Source: Oceanobacillus zhaokaii
GTDB taxonomy: Bacteria; Bacillota; Bacilli; Bacillales; Amphibacillaceae
Direction of reading: 5' to 3'
Assembly (NCBI RefSeq): GCF_003352005.1
Contig: NZ_CP024848.1
Span: 1,187,001 to 1,251,000, forward strand
Length of the DNA: 64,000 bases
The translations under genes were made by a program, and so were the position numbers. Shown piece after piece: positions 34,231-42,482 of the stretch (its first letter is position 1; each line of letters starts with the position of its first letter). Under the pieces are notes generated by a model that worked only from the letters and a program-made list of their open reading frames with translations, ran no database searches and was not told the DNA's origin.

Positions 34231-34650
34231 GTGATTAACATCAAGATTACGAATTTTTATTATCTAATTGCAGGCGTCCTTGCGATACTGTTTGCCTTTA
34301 CGCACGCCTGGAACGGGCAGTCCGCTGTGCTACTCATGCTTAATATTGAAACGATATCTGTGGGTACCCAGACAATATTCACGTATGTCTGGCACATCAT
34401 CACGGTGGAGAATCTGGTTTTTGGCATTGCTTTCATCTTCATGTCATTCCAAAGGGATCAATCAAAAATCCGGTTTTCAGCTTGGTTGATTGTAGCAATC
34501 CTGATCGTCCGATTGATGGCTATTCTTGGTGTAACGGCATTTTTTGACGTTTCAGCGCTTAAGGATACGATTATAGATTCGATTGCCATCGTAATCTACG
34601 TCGCCCTTATCATACTGGGCACAAAAAAGAAGAAAAAGCAGTTAAAATAA
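34231..34650 (+). CDS. Four-segment membrane protein, unknown function
   Basis: The 139-residue protein has four hydrophobic segments: YYLIAGVLAILFAFTHAWNG, IFTYVWHIITVENLVFGIAF, SAWLIVAILIVRLMAILGV and SIAIVIYVALIILGT, with a lysine-rich tail. The start is GTG after AAGGAAGG. No family was recognised with confidence. It is not obviously linked to a neighbouring gene. Confidence 0.7.
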   Translation: MINIKITNFYYLIAGVLAILFAFTHAWNGQSAVLLMLNIETISVGTQTIFTYVWHIITVENLVFGIAFIFMSFQRDQSKIRFSAWLIVAILIVRLMAILGVTAFFDVSALKDTIIDSIAIVIYVALIILGTKKKKKQLK

Positions 34651-35059
34651 AGCTGTACTGTTTTATCCTCTTTAGATTTTTATCTTAAGGGGTGTTTTGT
34701 TGTAACACAGTGTAAACTAATCTTATAGAAATAAGTGAAATGATATTTGGAAGTTTGTGGAGAAATCTACTTTAACAAACGGCTGCTTTAAAAAGTGGGA
34801 TCGTCAATATGGCGATCTTTTTTAATTAAAGGGGCTTGTTAAAGAAAGATGAAACGTGAAACCTTATTCATAATTGTTTCGAATATAACTTAAAGTGAGT
34901 GAGAAGGTTGGAAAAATATGCTGTACTTATATTCAGTTATTACCAATTTTATCAGGCTTGGAATGCTTACAATGTAAGCTATAAACTTTTAAAACTTGAG
35001 TTGACCTATTAAAATTGAATCAAGACAATCTTTAAAAATATTAACGTAAAGTAGGTGTA
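34651..35059. other. Intergenic region with a repeat copy
   Basis: Contains the dispersed element near 34,770-34,850 (GATCGTCAATATGGCGATC hairpin, T-run, then AATTAAAGGGGCTTGTTAAAG). No gene recognised ahead of lspA. Confidence 0.5.
34768..34850 (+). repeat. Copy of the CAGTTTAGTTGAA dispersed element
   Basis: Order as in the 5.3 kb copy: ACGGCTGCTTTAAA, hairpin GATCGTCAATATGGCGATC, T-run, then AATTAAAGGGGCTTGTTAAAG. The last block has drifted. Confidence 0.5.
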
Positions 35060-35569
35060 ATTCTTATCCTTTTCTATATTGTTGCTTCTTTTGTTATTAT
35101 AATTGATCAATTAACTAAGTATTGGATTCGTACATATTTAAGTGTTGGAGATACGATGGTAGTTTGGGAAGGTGTGTTAAACTTTACCCACATTCAAAAT
35201 AGTGGAGCTGCATTCGGATTATTTGAAGGTTTTGGGCGTCTGTTTGTTCCAGTTGCAATCATAATTGCCATTGTAAGTATATTTATGCTGAATAAAGGTT
35301 ATATAAATGGAAAGGTTTTGGAAATAGGAACTGCTCTATTTGTCGGTGGTGCGGTCGGAAATGCCATTGACCGAATTTTATTTAATCAAGTAACAGATTT
35401 TATTCACTTTCAATTTCGCCAAGGTATTCCTAATTTAGCAGATTATGCTCTAAGTTTTGGTGTGGTCCTGATATTCATCGATTCTGTAATCGTTGATGCT
35501 ATTAGAAAAAGAAGGGCTACAGAACCAGAAACCGAAATAAACGAAAAAAATTATGACCAAGGGAGATAA
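35060..35569 (+). CDS. lspA: Lipoprotein signal peptidase LspA (start codon non-canonical or lost)
   Basis: LspA removes signal peptides from prelipoproteins in the membrane. The catalytic aspartates are in GNAIDRI and LADYALSFG, and the NSGAAFGLF block is intact. The first membrane segment with the conserved DQLTKYW motif lies upstream of the first ATG (35,156). From the preceding in-frame stop to that ATG there is no ATG, GTG or TTG. The nearest plausible start is an ATT at 35,060 after a GTAGG-like site, giving 169 residues. Either a rare start codon is used or the start has been lost by mutation. No pseudouridine synthase gene follows, although one often does. Confidence 0.8.
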   Translation: MLILFYIVASFVIIIDQLTKYWIRTYLSVGDTMVVWEGVLNFTHIQNSGAAFGLFEGFGRLFVPVAIIIAIVSIFMLNKGYINGKVLEIGTALFVGGAVGNAIDRILFNQVTDFIHFQFRQGIPNLADYALSFGVVLIFIDSVIVDAIRKRRATEPETEINEKNYDQGR

Positions 35570-35597
35570 GGCAGGTAGAGATTACCTGTCTTTTTTG
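35570..35597 (+). terminator. Terminator after lspA
   Basis: GGCAGGTA pairs with TACCTGTC, followed by TTTTTT. Confidence 0.8.
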
Positions 35598-35776
35598 TTA
35601 GGAAAGAATAAGAGCTCTCTATCTATATAAGTCCAACGATGGCTGTCACGCCTTCTTTTTATAGTAGAGCAATGAAGTAGAAGCTCTATTAATGAATTTT
35701 TTATTTAAATTCTTCTTCTTTATTGAGCATATAATCACCTCAATTATCATTATATTTATTAATAGGGAGGGATTAT

Positions 35777-37270
35777 ATGGAAACTACATTAATTAAATTA
35801 AATGAAAATGCTGCCCGCTTTGTTTCTAAGCCCAAGAAGATGTTTATCAGTGGCAGGTGGGTGGATGCTGTTTCGGGTAAAACATTTGAAACTAGAAATC
35901 CAGCTACTGGAGATCTAATTACTTCTGTTCCTGAAGGGGATAAAGCAGATATTGATTTGGCTGTTCGTGCAGCACGTCATGCTTTTGACGAAGGGCCGTG
36001 GAGAACATTGAAACCATATGACCGAAGCAAACTTTTATTGAAATTAGCAGATCTTTTTGAAGAAAATGCAGAAGAACTTGCACATTTAGAAACGCTTGAT
36101 AACGGCGCCCCATTAAGTATGACGAAACATTATCCAGGTGGAGCAGCTGAAAATATCCGTTATTATGCAGGATGGACGACTAAAATTACGGGTGAAACTG
36201 TACCGGTATCCGTTCCAGGAAAAGTGTTTAATTACACGAGAAAAGAACCAATAGGGGTATGCGGTCAAATTATTCCATGGAATGGTCCACTAATGATGGC
36301 TGTTTGGAAACTGTCAACGGCTTTAGCTACAGGGAATACCGTTGTGCTTAAACCAGCTGAAAATACACCATTAACTGCACTGCGTATTGGCGAACTTGTT
36401 CAGGAAGCTGGATTCCCTGATGGGGTTGTGAACATTGTTACTGGTTTTGGCAGTACTGCAGGTCAATCGTTAGTGGACCATCCTTTAGTAGATAAAATAG
36501 CATTTACAGGCTCTACTGCTGTAGGTAAACAAATTATGAAGTCTAGTTCGGCTAATTTGAAAAAGGTCTCCCTTGAACTAGGTGGAAAATCAGCACATAT
36601 TGTATTTGCCGATGCGGATTATGAAAAAGCGCTCCAAAATGCAGCGAATGCGATTTTGCTTAACTCCGGGCAAGTTTGCGTTGCCGGTTCCCGGTTATTT
36701 GTAGAAAAGAAAATTTATGATAATTTTATGAGTGATTTAGCGGATTATACAAAGAACTACAAGCTTGGGAATGGATTTGATCCATCTGCTAATCTAGGTC
36801 CGCTAATTTCTGCTAAACAGAAAGAAAGAGTTTTAGGATACTTGGACCTTGGGCGGGACGAAGGAGCAGAAATGCTAGTCGGCGGTAACGCAGCAGATGG
36901 ATTAGAAAATGGATACTTTGTTAAACCGACCGTGTTAGCTAACGTAAACAATAGTATGAGAATTGCTCAAGAAGAAATCTTTGGTCCAGTTGTTTCTGGT
37001 ATACCGTTTACAGATATTGATGAGGTAATTAAATTAGCAAATCAAACCGAGTATGGATTGGGCGGTGGAGTTAACACCACAGACATACGTAAGGCCCACC
37101 TTGTTGCAGAAGGTTTAAGAACGGGTTCAGTCTGGGTAAATACGTACAATTTAATAGATCCTGCATCACCATTTGGCGGATATAAACAAAGTGGACTTGG
37201 AAGAGAAAATGGAGCCGAATCAATTGATTTGTATACGGAAACGAAGAGTGTATGGATTAATTTGGATTAA
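35777..37270 (+). CDS. Aldehyde dehydrogenase family protein
   Basis: A 497-residue NAD(P)-dependent aldehyde dehydrogenase of normal length. The active-site cysteine is in NSGQVCVAGSR and the general base glutamate in SLELGGKSAHIV. Cofactor-fold motifs are PWNGPLMMAVWKLSTALATG and FTGSTAVGKQI. The C-terminal SPFGGYKQSGLGRENG is typical of the betaine aldehyde/phenylacetaldehyde dehydrogenase group. The substrate is not certain. A GGGAGGG site precedes the ATG. It is a single gene ending at a terminator. Confidence 0.92.
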   Translation: METTLIKLNENAARFVSKPKKMFISGRWVDAVSGKTFETRNPATGDLITSVPEGDKADIDLAVRAARHAFDEGPWRTLKPYDRSKLLLKLADLFEENAEELAHLETLDNGAPLSMTKHYPGGAAENIRYYAGWTTKITGETVPVSVPGKVFNYTRKEPIGVCGQIIPWNGPLMMAVWKLSTALATGNTVVLKPAENTPLTALRIGELVQEAGFPDGVVNIVTGFGSTAGQSLVDHPLVDKIAFTGSTAVGKQIMKSSSANLKKVSLELGGKSAHIVFADADYEKALQNAANAILLNSGQVCVAGSRLFVEKKIYDNFMSDLADYTKNYKLGNGFDPSANLGPLISAKQKERVLGYLDLGRDEGAEMLVGGNAADGLENGYFVKPTVLANVNNSMRIAQEEIFGPVVSGIPFTDIDEVIKLANQTEYGLGGGVNTTDIRKAHLVAEGLRTGSVWVNTYNLIDPASPFGGYKQSGLGRENGAESIDLYTETKSVWINLD

Positions 37271-37648
37271 TGATATGCCTAGTATCCTGTGAAAAGTTAT
37301 TATATTAAGTAAAATCATTGACAAAGCCCATTTCAGTAAGTCGGATAAAAATATCTGGCTTATTTTTTTACATCTTTTGCAGGTAGTAAATAATTGCAAC
37401 GGAAATTGAATATTGGATTACTCTCATCGTCCTTAATTTCTTTTTTTAATTTACGAAATACCCTATTCAGTTTTGGACGTTTCCCCTAAAAGTTAAAGTT
37501 TTAATATCCATTTTACCCAGGGTTACTCAATAACTAAGAAATTCCCAATTATTCGAAAGGTTAGTCTGATCCTCCTGAAATACAGATTATAAATAAAATG
37601 GATTCTAATGGACATACTAAGACATATTTAAAGCAGGAGGGTATTCAT
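37271..37648. other. Intergenic region before the RNase J gene
   Basis: Holds the aldehyde dehydrogenase terminator and then AT-rich DNA. A GCAGGAGG site lies directly before the RNase J ATG. Nothing else was recognised. Confidence 0.5.
37338..37369 (+). terminator. Terminator after the aldehyde dehydrogenase gene
   Basis: AAGTCGGATA pairs with TATCTGGCTT, followed by ATTTTTTT. Confidence 0.75.
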
Positions 37649-39319
37649 ATGAGTACAGAAAAAAATAATTTACTATCGATTTTTGCCCTTGGTGGCCTAG
37701 AGGAAATTGGGAAAAATATGTACGCCATTGAATATGAAAACGATATTGTAATTATCGATTGTGGAAATAAGTTTCCCGATGAGAGCTTATTAGGAATTGA
37801 TTTAATTATTCCCGATATTTCTTATGTAATCGAAAATAAGGACCGTGTTCGTGCCTTAATTGTTACACATGGCCATGAGGATCATATTGGTGGAGTTCCT
37901 TTCTTCTTGAAACAAGTAAATGTGCCAGTGTATGCGACGAGCTTCACACTTGGACTTATTGAAATCAAATTAAAAGAACATCGAATTTTAAGAGAAAGTG
38001 AACTTATTGAAATTAACTCAGATTCAGAGGTTCAAATCGGTGAAATGAATATCAGCTTTTTCAAAGTGGCTCATAGTATCCCCGATTGTTTAGGTATTGT
38101 CTTTAATACTCCAGATGGAACGATTGTACATACTGGGGATTTCAAGTTTGATTTGACCCCTGAGAACAATGAGCGACCAGATATTCATAAAATGGCTGCT
38201 ATTGGGAACAAAGGGGTACTGCTTCTACTATCGGAAAGTACCAATGCAGAGCGACCTGGCTATACGCCTTCTGAACAAATGGTAGGTAAAAATTTGGAAC
38301 AGATCCTTATGAAGGCAAAACGAAAAGTGATAGTATCTACTTTCGCTTCAAATGTTAGTCGTATCCAGCAGGTTGTCAATGCTACTAAGAAAACCAATCG
38401 AAAGCTAGCTTTACTTGGCCGGTCGATGGTGAATGTAGCAAAGGTTGCGATGGAACGTGGCTACTTAACGATTCCTAAAGATATGTTAATTGAACCCCGT
38501 GATATAAATGAATTGCCACCAGAAATGGTGACTATTTTATGTACTGGAAGCCAAGGAGAAACGATGGCGGCCCTTAGTCGTCTGTCCACTGGAAACTTTC
38601 GCGATGTAGAGATTTTAGCGGAAGATACGGTTATCCTTGCAGCAGGCCCTATTCCAGGGAATGAAAAGAATGTAACTAGTATTGTCGACAACTTATATAA
38701 ACTCGGAGCTCATGTTATTTATGGATCGGGAAGCAGTTCCGGTATGCATGTTTCCGGTCATGGTTATCAGGAAGATTTAAGGCTCATGCTTACCTTGATG
38801 AAGCCGAAATACTTTATACCAATTCATGGTGAATATCGAATGCTGCATCATCACCGTATGCTCGCAGAATCTGTAGGTGTGGAAGAGGGCAATACATTTA
38901 TTTTAAAAAATGGTGATGTTGTTGATATTGAAAATTCTATTGCCCGAAGTACGAGAACGATACCGAATGGAAACACTTATGTTGACGGGGTGGATGTAGG
39001 AGACATGGAATTTGTGTTGCGTGACCGTAAAAAGATTTCAGAGGATGGTATGCTCATGATTATCATACCGATGAATAAACAGGAAGATAAAGTCCTCGCT
39101 GATCCCGAATTTATTTCTCGTGGATTCGTAGATCAGAATTTCTCTGAACTCCGAAAAGGAATGAATCGAATTACAATAGAAACAATAAACGAGCTGCATG
39201 AAGCAAATCGATATTCATGGAATACTATGAAAAAACAGTTGAAAAGGGCAATTGCACAATATGTAAAAGAACGTACGAGGAAAGAGCCAATGATTGTTCC
39301 TATATTGCTGGATATCTAG
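37649..39319 (+). CDS. Ribonuclease J family protein (additional paralogue)
   Basis: The 556-residue protein is an RNase J: a metallo-beta-lactamase and beta-CASP nuclease acting on RNA ends. It has FALGGLEEIGKNMYAIEY, metal motif THGHEDHIGG (73-82), IVHTGDFKFD, the ATFAS-type VSTFASNVSRIQQV, CTGSQGE, SGHGYQED and IPIHGEYRM, then a C-terminal domain ending EPMIVPILLDI. The full metal motif is kept, as in RNase J1; some other stretches (SESTNAERPGYTPSEQ) are closer to J2. It probably is a third paralogue beside J1 and J2. The chosen ATG has GGAGG upstream; an earlier ATG adds 17 poorly supported residues. Confidence 0.9.
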   Translation: MSTEKNNLLSIFALGGLEEIGKNMYAIEYENDIVIIDCGNKFPDESLLGIDLIIPDISYVIENKDRVRALIVTHGHEDHIGGVPFFLKQVNVPVYATSFTLGLIEIKLKEHRILRESELIEINSDSEVQIGEMNISFFKVAHSIPDCLGIVFNTPDGTIVHTGDFKFDLTPENNERPDIHKMAAIGNKGVLLLLSESTNAERPGYTPSEQMVGKNLEQILMKAKRKVIVSTFASNVSRIQQVVNATKKTNRKLALLGRSMVNVAKVAMERGYLTIPKDMLIEPRDINELPPEMVTILCTGSQGETMAALSRLSTGNFRDVEILAEDTVILAAGPIPGNEKNVTSIVDNLYKLGAHVIYGSGSSSGMHVSGHGYQEDLRLMLTLMKPKYFIPIHGEYRMLHHHRMLAESVGVEEGNTFILKNGDVVDIENSIARSTRTIPNGNTYVDGVDVGDMEFVLRDRKKISEDGMLMIIIPMNKQEDKVLADPEFISRGFVDQNFSELRKGMNRITIETINELHEANRYSWNTMKKQLKRAIAQYVKERTRKEPMIVPILLDI

Positions 39320-39393
39320 GACCGCGGGACAGGTTCCTTGACCCAATTAGACTATGGGACGATGAACCTGTCCCTGTGTACCACCTGTGTACC
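39319..39393. repeat. Palindromic GGACCGTGGGGACAGG element, short-loop copy
   Basis: GGACCGCGGGACAGGTTC, CTTGACCCAATTAG, then directly TATGGGACGATGAACCTG, TCCCTGTGTACC and a second TGTGTACC. The loop found in the other copies is shortened. It begins at the RNase J stop codon. Confidence 0.75.
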
Positions 39394-39397
39394 ATGA

Positions 39398-39435
39398 AGG
39401 CCAACGCTTTGTGAACTCAAAGTGTTGGTCTTTTT
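39398..39435 (+). terminator. Terminator after the RNase J gene
   Basis: GGCCAACGCTTTG pairs with CAAAGTGTTGGTC, followed by TTTTT. Confidence 0.85.
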
Positions 39436-39587
39436 GCGATTAGAGCATTGATAAGTAATATAGATTTATTGCATAATTCTCCCTCTTAACCAAGAACATT
39501 AGCACGTATGACTACGCAATTTTTTTTATAAAACATATTTTATTAATATATATCTGCTTGTAATTAAATGTTAGGGGGTGAGAGGAG

Positions 39588-39872
39588 ATGAATAATAGAA
39601 GAAGAAGGTCCCCGCGTTTTTGCATCTTTCCAGGATATAATTGGTGTGGTCCAGGGTGTAGCGGGCCTGATAAACCCATTAATGCAGTAGATGCCGCATG
39701 CAAGGAACATGATATTTGCTACCGAAAGACAAGAGATTATTGTCGTTGTGATGATCAATTCGTTAACCGGCTTACAAAACTGCAAGATCCATATACCGAA
39801 GAGGGACGACAAGCTAGACTAATGCTTCAGTATATGAGAATACAAAGAGATATCAACTGTCTTTTTAGGTAG
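39588..39872 (+). CDS. Small phospholipase A2-like protein (parvovirus VP1u-type motif)
   Basis: The 94-residue protein has FPGYNWCGPGCSGP (calcium-loop-like), then INAVDAACKEHDICYRKTRD, which holds the His-Asp pair of secreted phospholipase A2 (here in CKEHDICY). The same combination of glycine loop and HD motif occurs in the phospholipase domain of parvovirus VP1. Six cysteines could form disulfides. No signal peptide is seen. The ATG follows a GGGGGTGAGAGGAG purine stretch. It is a single gene whose role is unknown; a lipase, or a spore- or host-related use, are possible. Confidence 0.75.
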   Translation: MNNRRRRSPRFCIFPGYNWCGPGCSGPDKPINAVDAACKEHDICYRKTRDYCRCDDQFVNRLTKLQDPYTEEGRQARLMLQYMRIQRDINCLFR

Positions 39873-40010
39873 GAATGAGGATAGGTCTATTAATGAGATA
39901 ATTCGAAATGCAATGGTGTCTAGTCCCTTATTACACAAAAGTGATAGTGAATAGGGGGACTGACACTTTATTCGTTTGCAGTTGGACGATCAATTTGAGC
40001 TAAGACTTGA

Positions 40011-41360
40011 TTAAGCCGTCTTCTGTTTATCTATTTCTAATACACGATCAAAACTTGCATATTTCTCCTGGACAATCATAAAAGCAATAGCTCCTAGTAA
40101 ACATGGAACCGCGAATGCCATAAATGCATGCTGTGGAGCTAGATTCGTTGTAAGCAATAGGGCGATGGCTACAGGAGCCAGTATTCCTCCGATTCTCCCA
40201 ACTCCAACTGCTATACTTAGTCCTGTTGCCCGAATTTCTCTAGGGTAATATTCCGAAATATACGGATTGACTAAATTCTGTGTGCCGACTGTACATGCGC
40301 CGGTTAAAGCAATCAATAGATATAATAAGAGCGTATTGGAGGACAAACTTAAGAAAACAAAACTAAGAGCCGCAATGAAGAACATGGATATTAATACTCT
40401 GCGATGTCCGATGCGTCCGACTAATATACCTCCAAAGATAGATCCGGTAATTTGTCCAATTGAGAGAACGAGATTAAAGGATAAACTTGAAGCGATTCCA
40501 TGTCCAGATTCCAGCATGATTTTTGGAAGCCATGTCGTTAAACCAGAAATCACTAACATCGAACAACCGACTGCAAGCCAAAAGGCCAATGTACTAACCG
40601 TCCTCTTATTAGAGAAAACTTTCTTAATAGGAAACTCCTTTGTACTTTCTTTAAAATCCTCATATTCAAAGTTGTCTGTTGCTTGATAGTTGCCATCAGG
40701 GTCGACTTTATTTAGAATACTTGCTATCTTATCCCCTTGTTTGCGAAGGAGATGATAAGAAACGGATTCCGGAAACTGTTTCAAGAAAAATGGCAATGTT
40801 AGGAATGGAATAATGCTAAGCCAATATAAAAATCTCCACCCGAGACTTTCCATCAAGTACATTCCAATTAATGAAGCAAGGATTGCACCGATAGAATAAC
40901 CGCAATACATGATTGCAACTGTTAATGCCCGCTTTTTCCTAGGTGAGTACTCTGCCATCACAGCTACTAGAATTGGCATAATTCCACCAAGCCCCAATGC
41001 AGCAACAATGCGCATAATCAGGAATATATCAGCATTTGGTGCAAATCCAGATAAAAATGTAAAGACACTGAATAAAAATAAGCAAATTGCGATAGCTTTT
41101 TTCCGGCCAATGATATCAGATAGAGACCCGAATAAAAACGTTCCAATCATCGTGCCAATGACAGAATAGCTGCTAATTGCTCCTGCTTCCACAACAGTAA
41201 TATTATAATCCTCCATCATCAATGGCAATCCGATGCCATATAAGGCAACATCAAAGCCGTCAAAGGCAATAGCATAAAAACACCAAAGAAATACGAGCAA
41301 GTGAAACTTGTTAAATTTACTGTTTGCCAAAACTTGTGATGTCTGAATGGTTCTCGTCAT
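40011..41360 (-). CDS. MFS aromatic acid:H+ symporter family (AAHS) transporter
   Basis: The 449-residue, 12-segment permease has the AAHS signature in segment 1 (FYAIAFDGFDVALYGIGLP), the loop GSLSDIIGRKKAIAI and ISEYYPREIRATGLSIAVGV in the second half. Known members take up benzoate-like acids, so an aromatic or other organic acid is the probable substrate. No ring-degrading genes lie nearby. The start has only a weak upstream site (GGAAGGAATG). It is a single gene. Confidence 0.85.
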   Translation of the reverse strand: MTRTIQTSQVLANSKFNKFHLLVFLWCFYAIAFDGFDVALYGIGLPLMMEDYNITVVEAGAISSYSVIGTMIGTFLFGSLSDIIGRKKAIAICLFLFSVFTFLSGFAPNADIFLIMRIVAALGLGGIMPILVAVMAEYSPRKKRALTVAIMYCGYSIGAILASLIGMYLMESLGWRFLYWLSIIPFLTLPFFLKQFPESVSYHLLRKQGDKIASILNKVDPDGNYQATDNFEYEDFKESTKEFPIKKVFSNKRTVSTLAFWLAVGCSMLVISGLTTWLPKIMLESGHGIASSLSFNLVLSIGQITGSIFGGILVGRIGHRRVLISMFFIAALSFVFLSLSSNTLLLYLLIALTGACTVGTQNLVNPYISEYYPREIRATGLSIAVGVGRIGGILAPVAIALLLTTNLAPQHAFMAFAVPCLLGAIAFMIVQEKYASFDRVLEIDKQKTA

Positions 41361-41770
41361 ACGTTTTTCATTCCTTCCAAGTAGTTTTTTCTTCTTATTT
41401 GCAAAATTCCCATGGTATTAACACTTACGAATACGGAAAAGTGATTAAGTAGAATCTTATCATGAGGTGAAGGTTATAAGGTAATCTCTAAAATGTATCA
41501 TTAGCTATAGTTAAAAACTATAGACAAGAAAGTTCGATGCAGGTCCAATCTTTTTTAAGCGGACGAAAGCATCTATGCCAAGTCGGGACCAAGAGGTAAA
41601 AATTCCTCAAATGTATTATTGGATTCTATCTATGTGATTACATCAATCAGTACTAATCTTATTCCCCCGAACACCAGTAACTTTTGATGGGGAATTTTAC
41701 AGTAAAATTTATTCAACATATTTATCAAAAAATCTGCTATTATAATATTTAGTATATTGACGAAAGTAGG
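41361..41770. other. Intergenic region, nothing recognised
   Basis: Between divergent AAHS and YczE-like genes. A G/C-richer patch around 41,530-41,600 might fold, but it matches no riboswitch class I know. Confidence 0.45.
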
Positions 41771-42424
41771 CTGATTAAACTGTTAAGTTCCCTTCGTTGG
41801 TCCGTTTTCTTTATCGGACTATTAATTTTTAGTTTTGGTATAACAATGACAATCAATGTGCAGCACCTTGGGCTTCATCCATGGGATGTGCTCAATGTTT
41901 CTTTTTTTGAAAGGGTCGGTCTATCTATTGGATCATGGAATATTATTATCTCCGTAGTTCTTATTGTCATTTCTTGGCTCCTTGATAAAAGTTACATAAA
42001 GTTAGGAACTTTTTTTAATGCAATCTTAGTTGGGGCATTTGTTGATTTCTATATGTGGCTTGATTTCTTGCCAGTACCTAGCAATACGTGGGTTGATGTT
42101 GTACTGATGATTATCGGGATTGTGATAATGGGCTTTGGCGGCGGTATATATAATGCGGCAGGAGTTGGTTCTGGTCCTCGAGATGGGTTTATGCTGTCAA
42201 TTTCTGATAAGCTAGGCGCACCTATTGGCAGAGTTAGAATTATTTCGGAGAGCTTGGTATTGGTGATCGGTTTAATTCTAGGTGGTCCTGTCTTTGTATT
42301 TACGTTTATTTTTACCTTCATTCAAAGTCCTATTTTCCAGTACTTTTATTTGAAAATCGGAAGAAGAATTAATGAGATAGAAAATCAGCGTTTCGATAAG
42401 AAACTGCCAAGTAATAGTGCTTAA
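41771..42424 (+). CDS. YczE/YitT-like membrane protein (start codon uncertain)
   Basis: This integral membrane protein has about five segments and resembles B. subtilis YczE: GLLIFSFGITMTINVQHLGL, HPWDVLNVSF, GFGGGIYNAAGVGSGPRDG and GRVRIISESLVLVIGLILGG. The first segment, RWSVFFIGLLIFSFGITM, is mostly upstream of the first ATG at 41,846. No ATG, GTG or TTG is found in frame before it. CTG at 41,780 (9 bases after AAAGTAGG) or CTG at 41,771 are the best candidates. YczE was linked to surfactin production in B. subtilis; here the role is unknown. Confidence 0.72.
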   Translation: MIKLLSSLRWSVFFIGLLIFSFGITMTINVQHLGLHPWDVLNVSFFERVGLSIGSWNIIISVVLIVISWLLDKSYIKLGTFFNAILVGAFVDFYMWLDFLPVPSNTWVDVVLMIIGIVIMGFGGGIYNAAGVGSGPRDGFMLSISDKLGAPIGRVRIISESLVLVIGLILGGPVFVFTFIFTFIQSPIFQYFYLKIGRRINEIENQRFDKKLPSNSA

Positions 42425-42482
42425 AAATGGTTATTTTTTTTAGGTTGGGGAAAGATAAACGTAAATAGAGAGGGGGCGTTAC

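Noticed and set aside
41520..41610. Possible riboswitch before the YczE-like gene
   Set aside because: The G/C-richer patch does not match the core of any riboswitch class I could recall, and no terminator follows.
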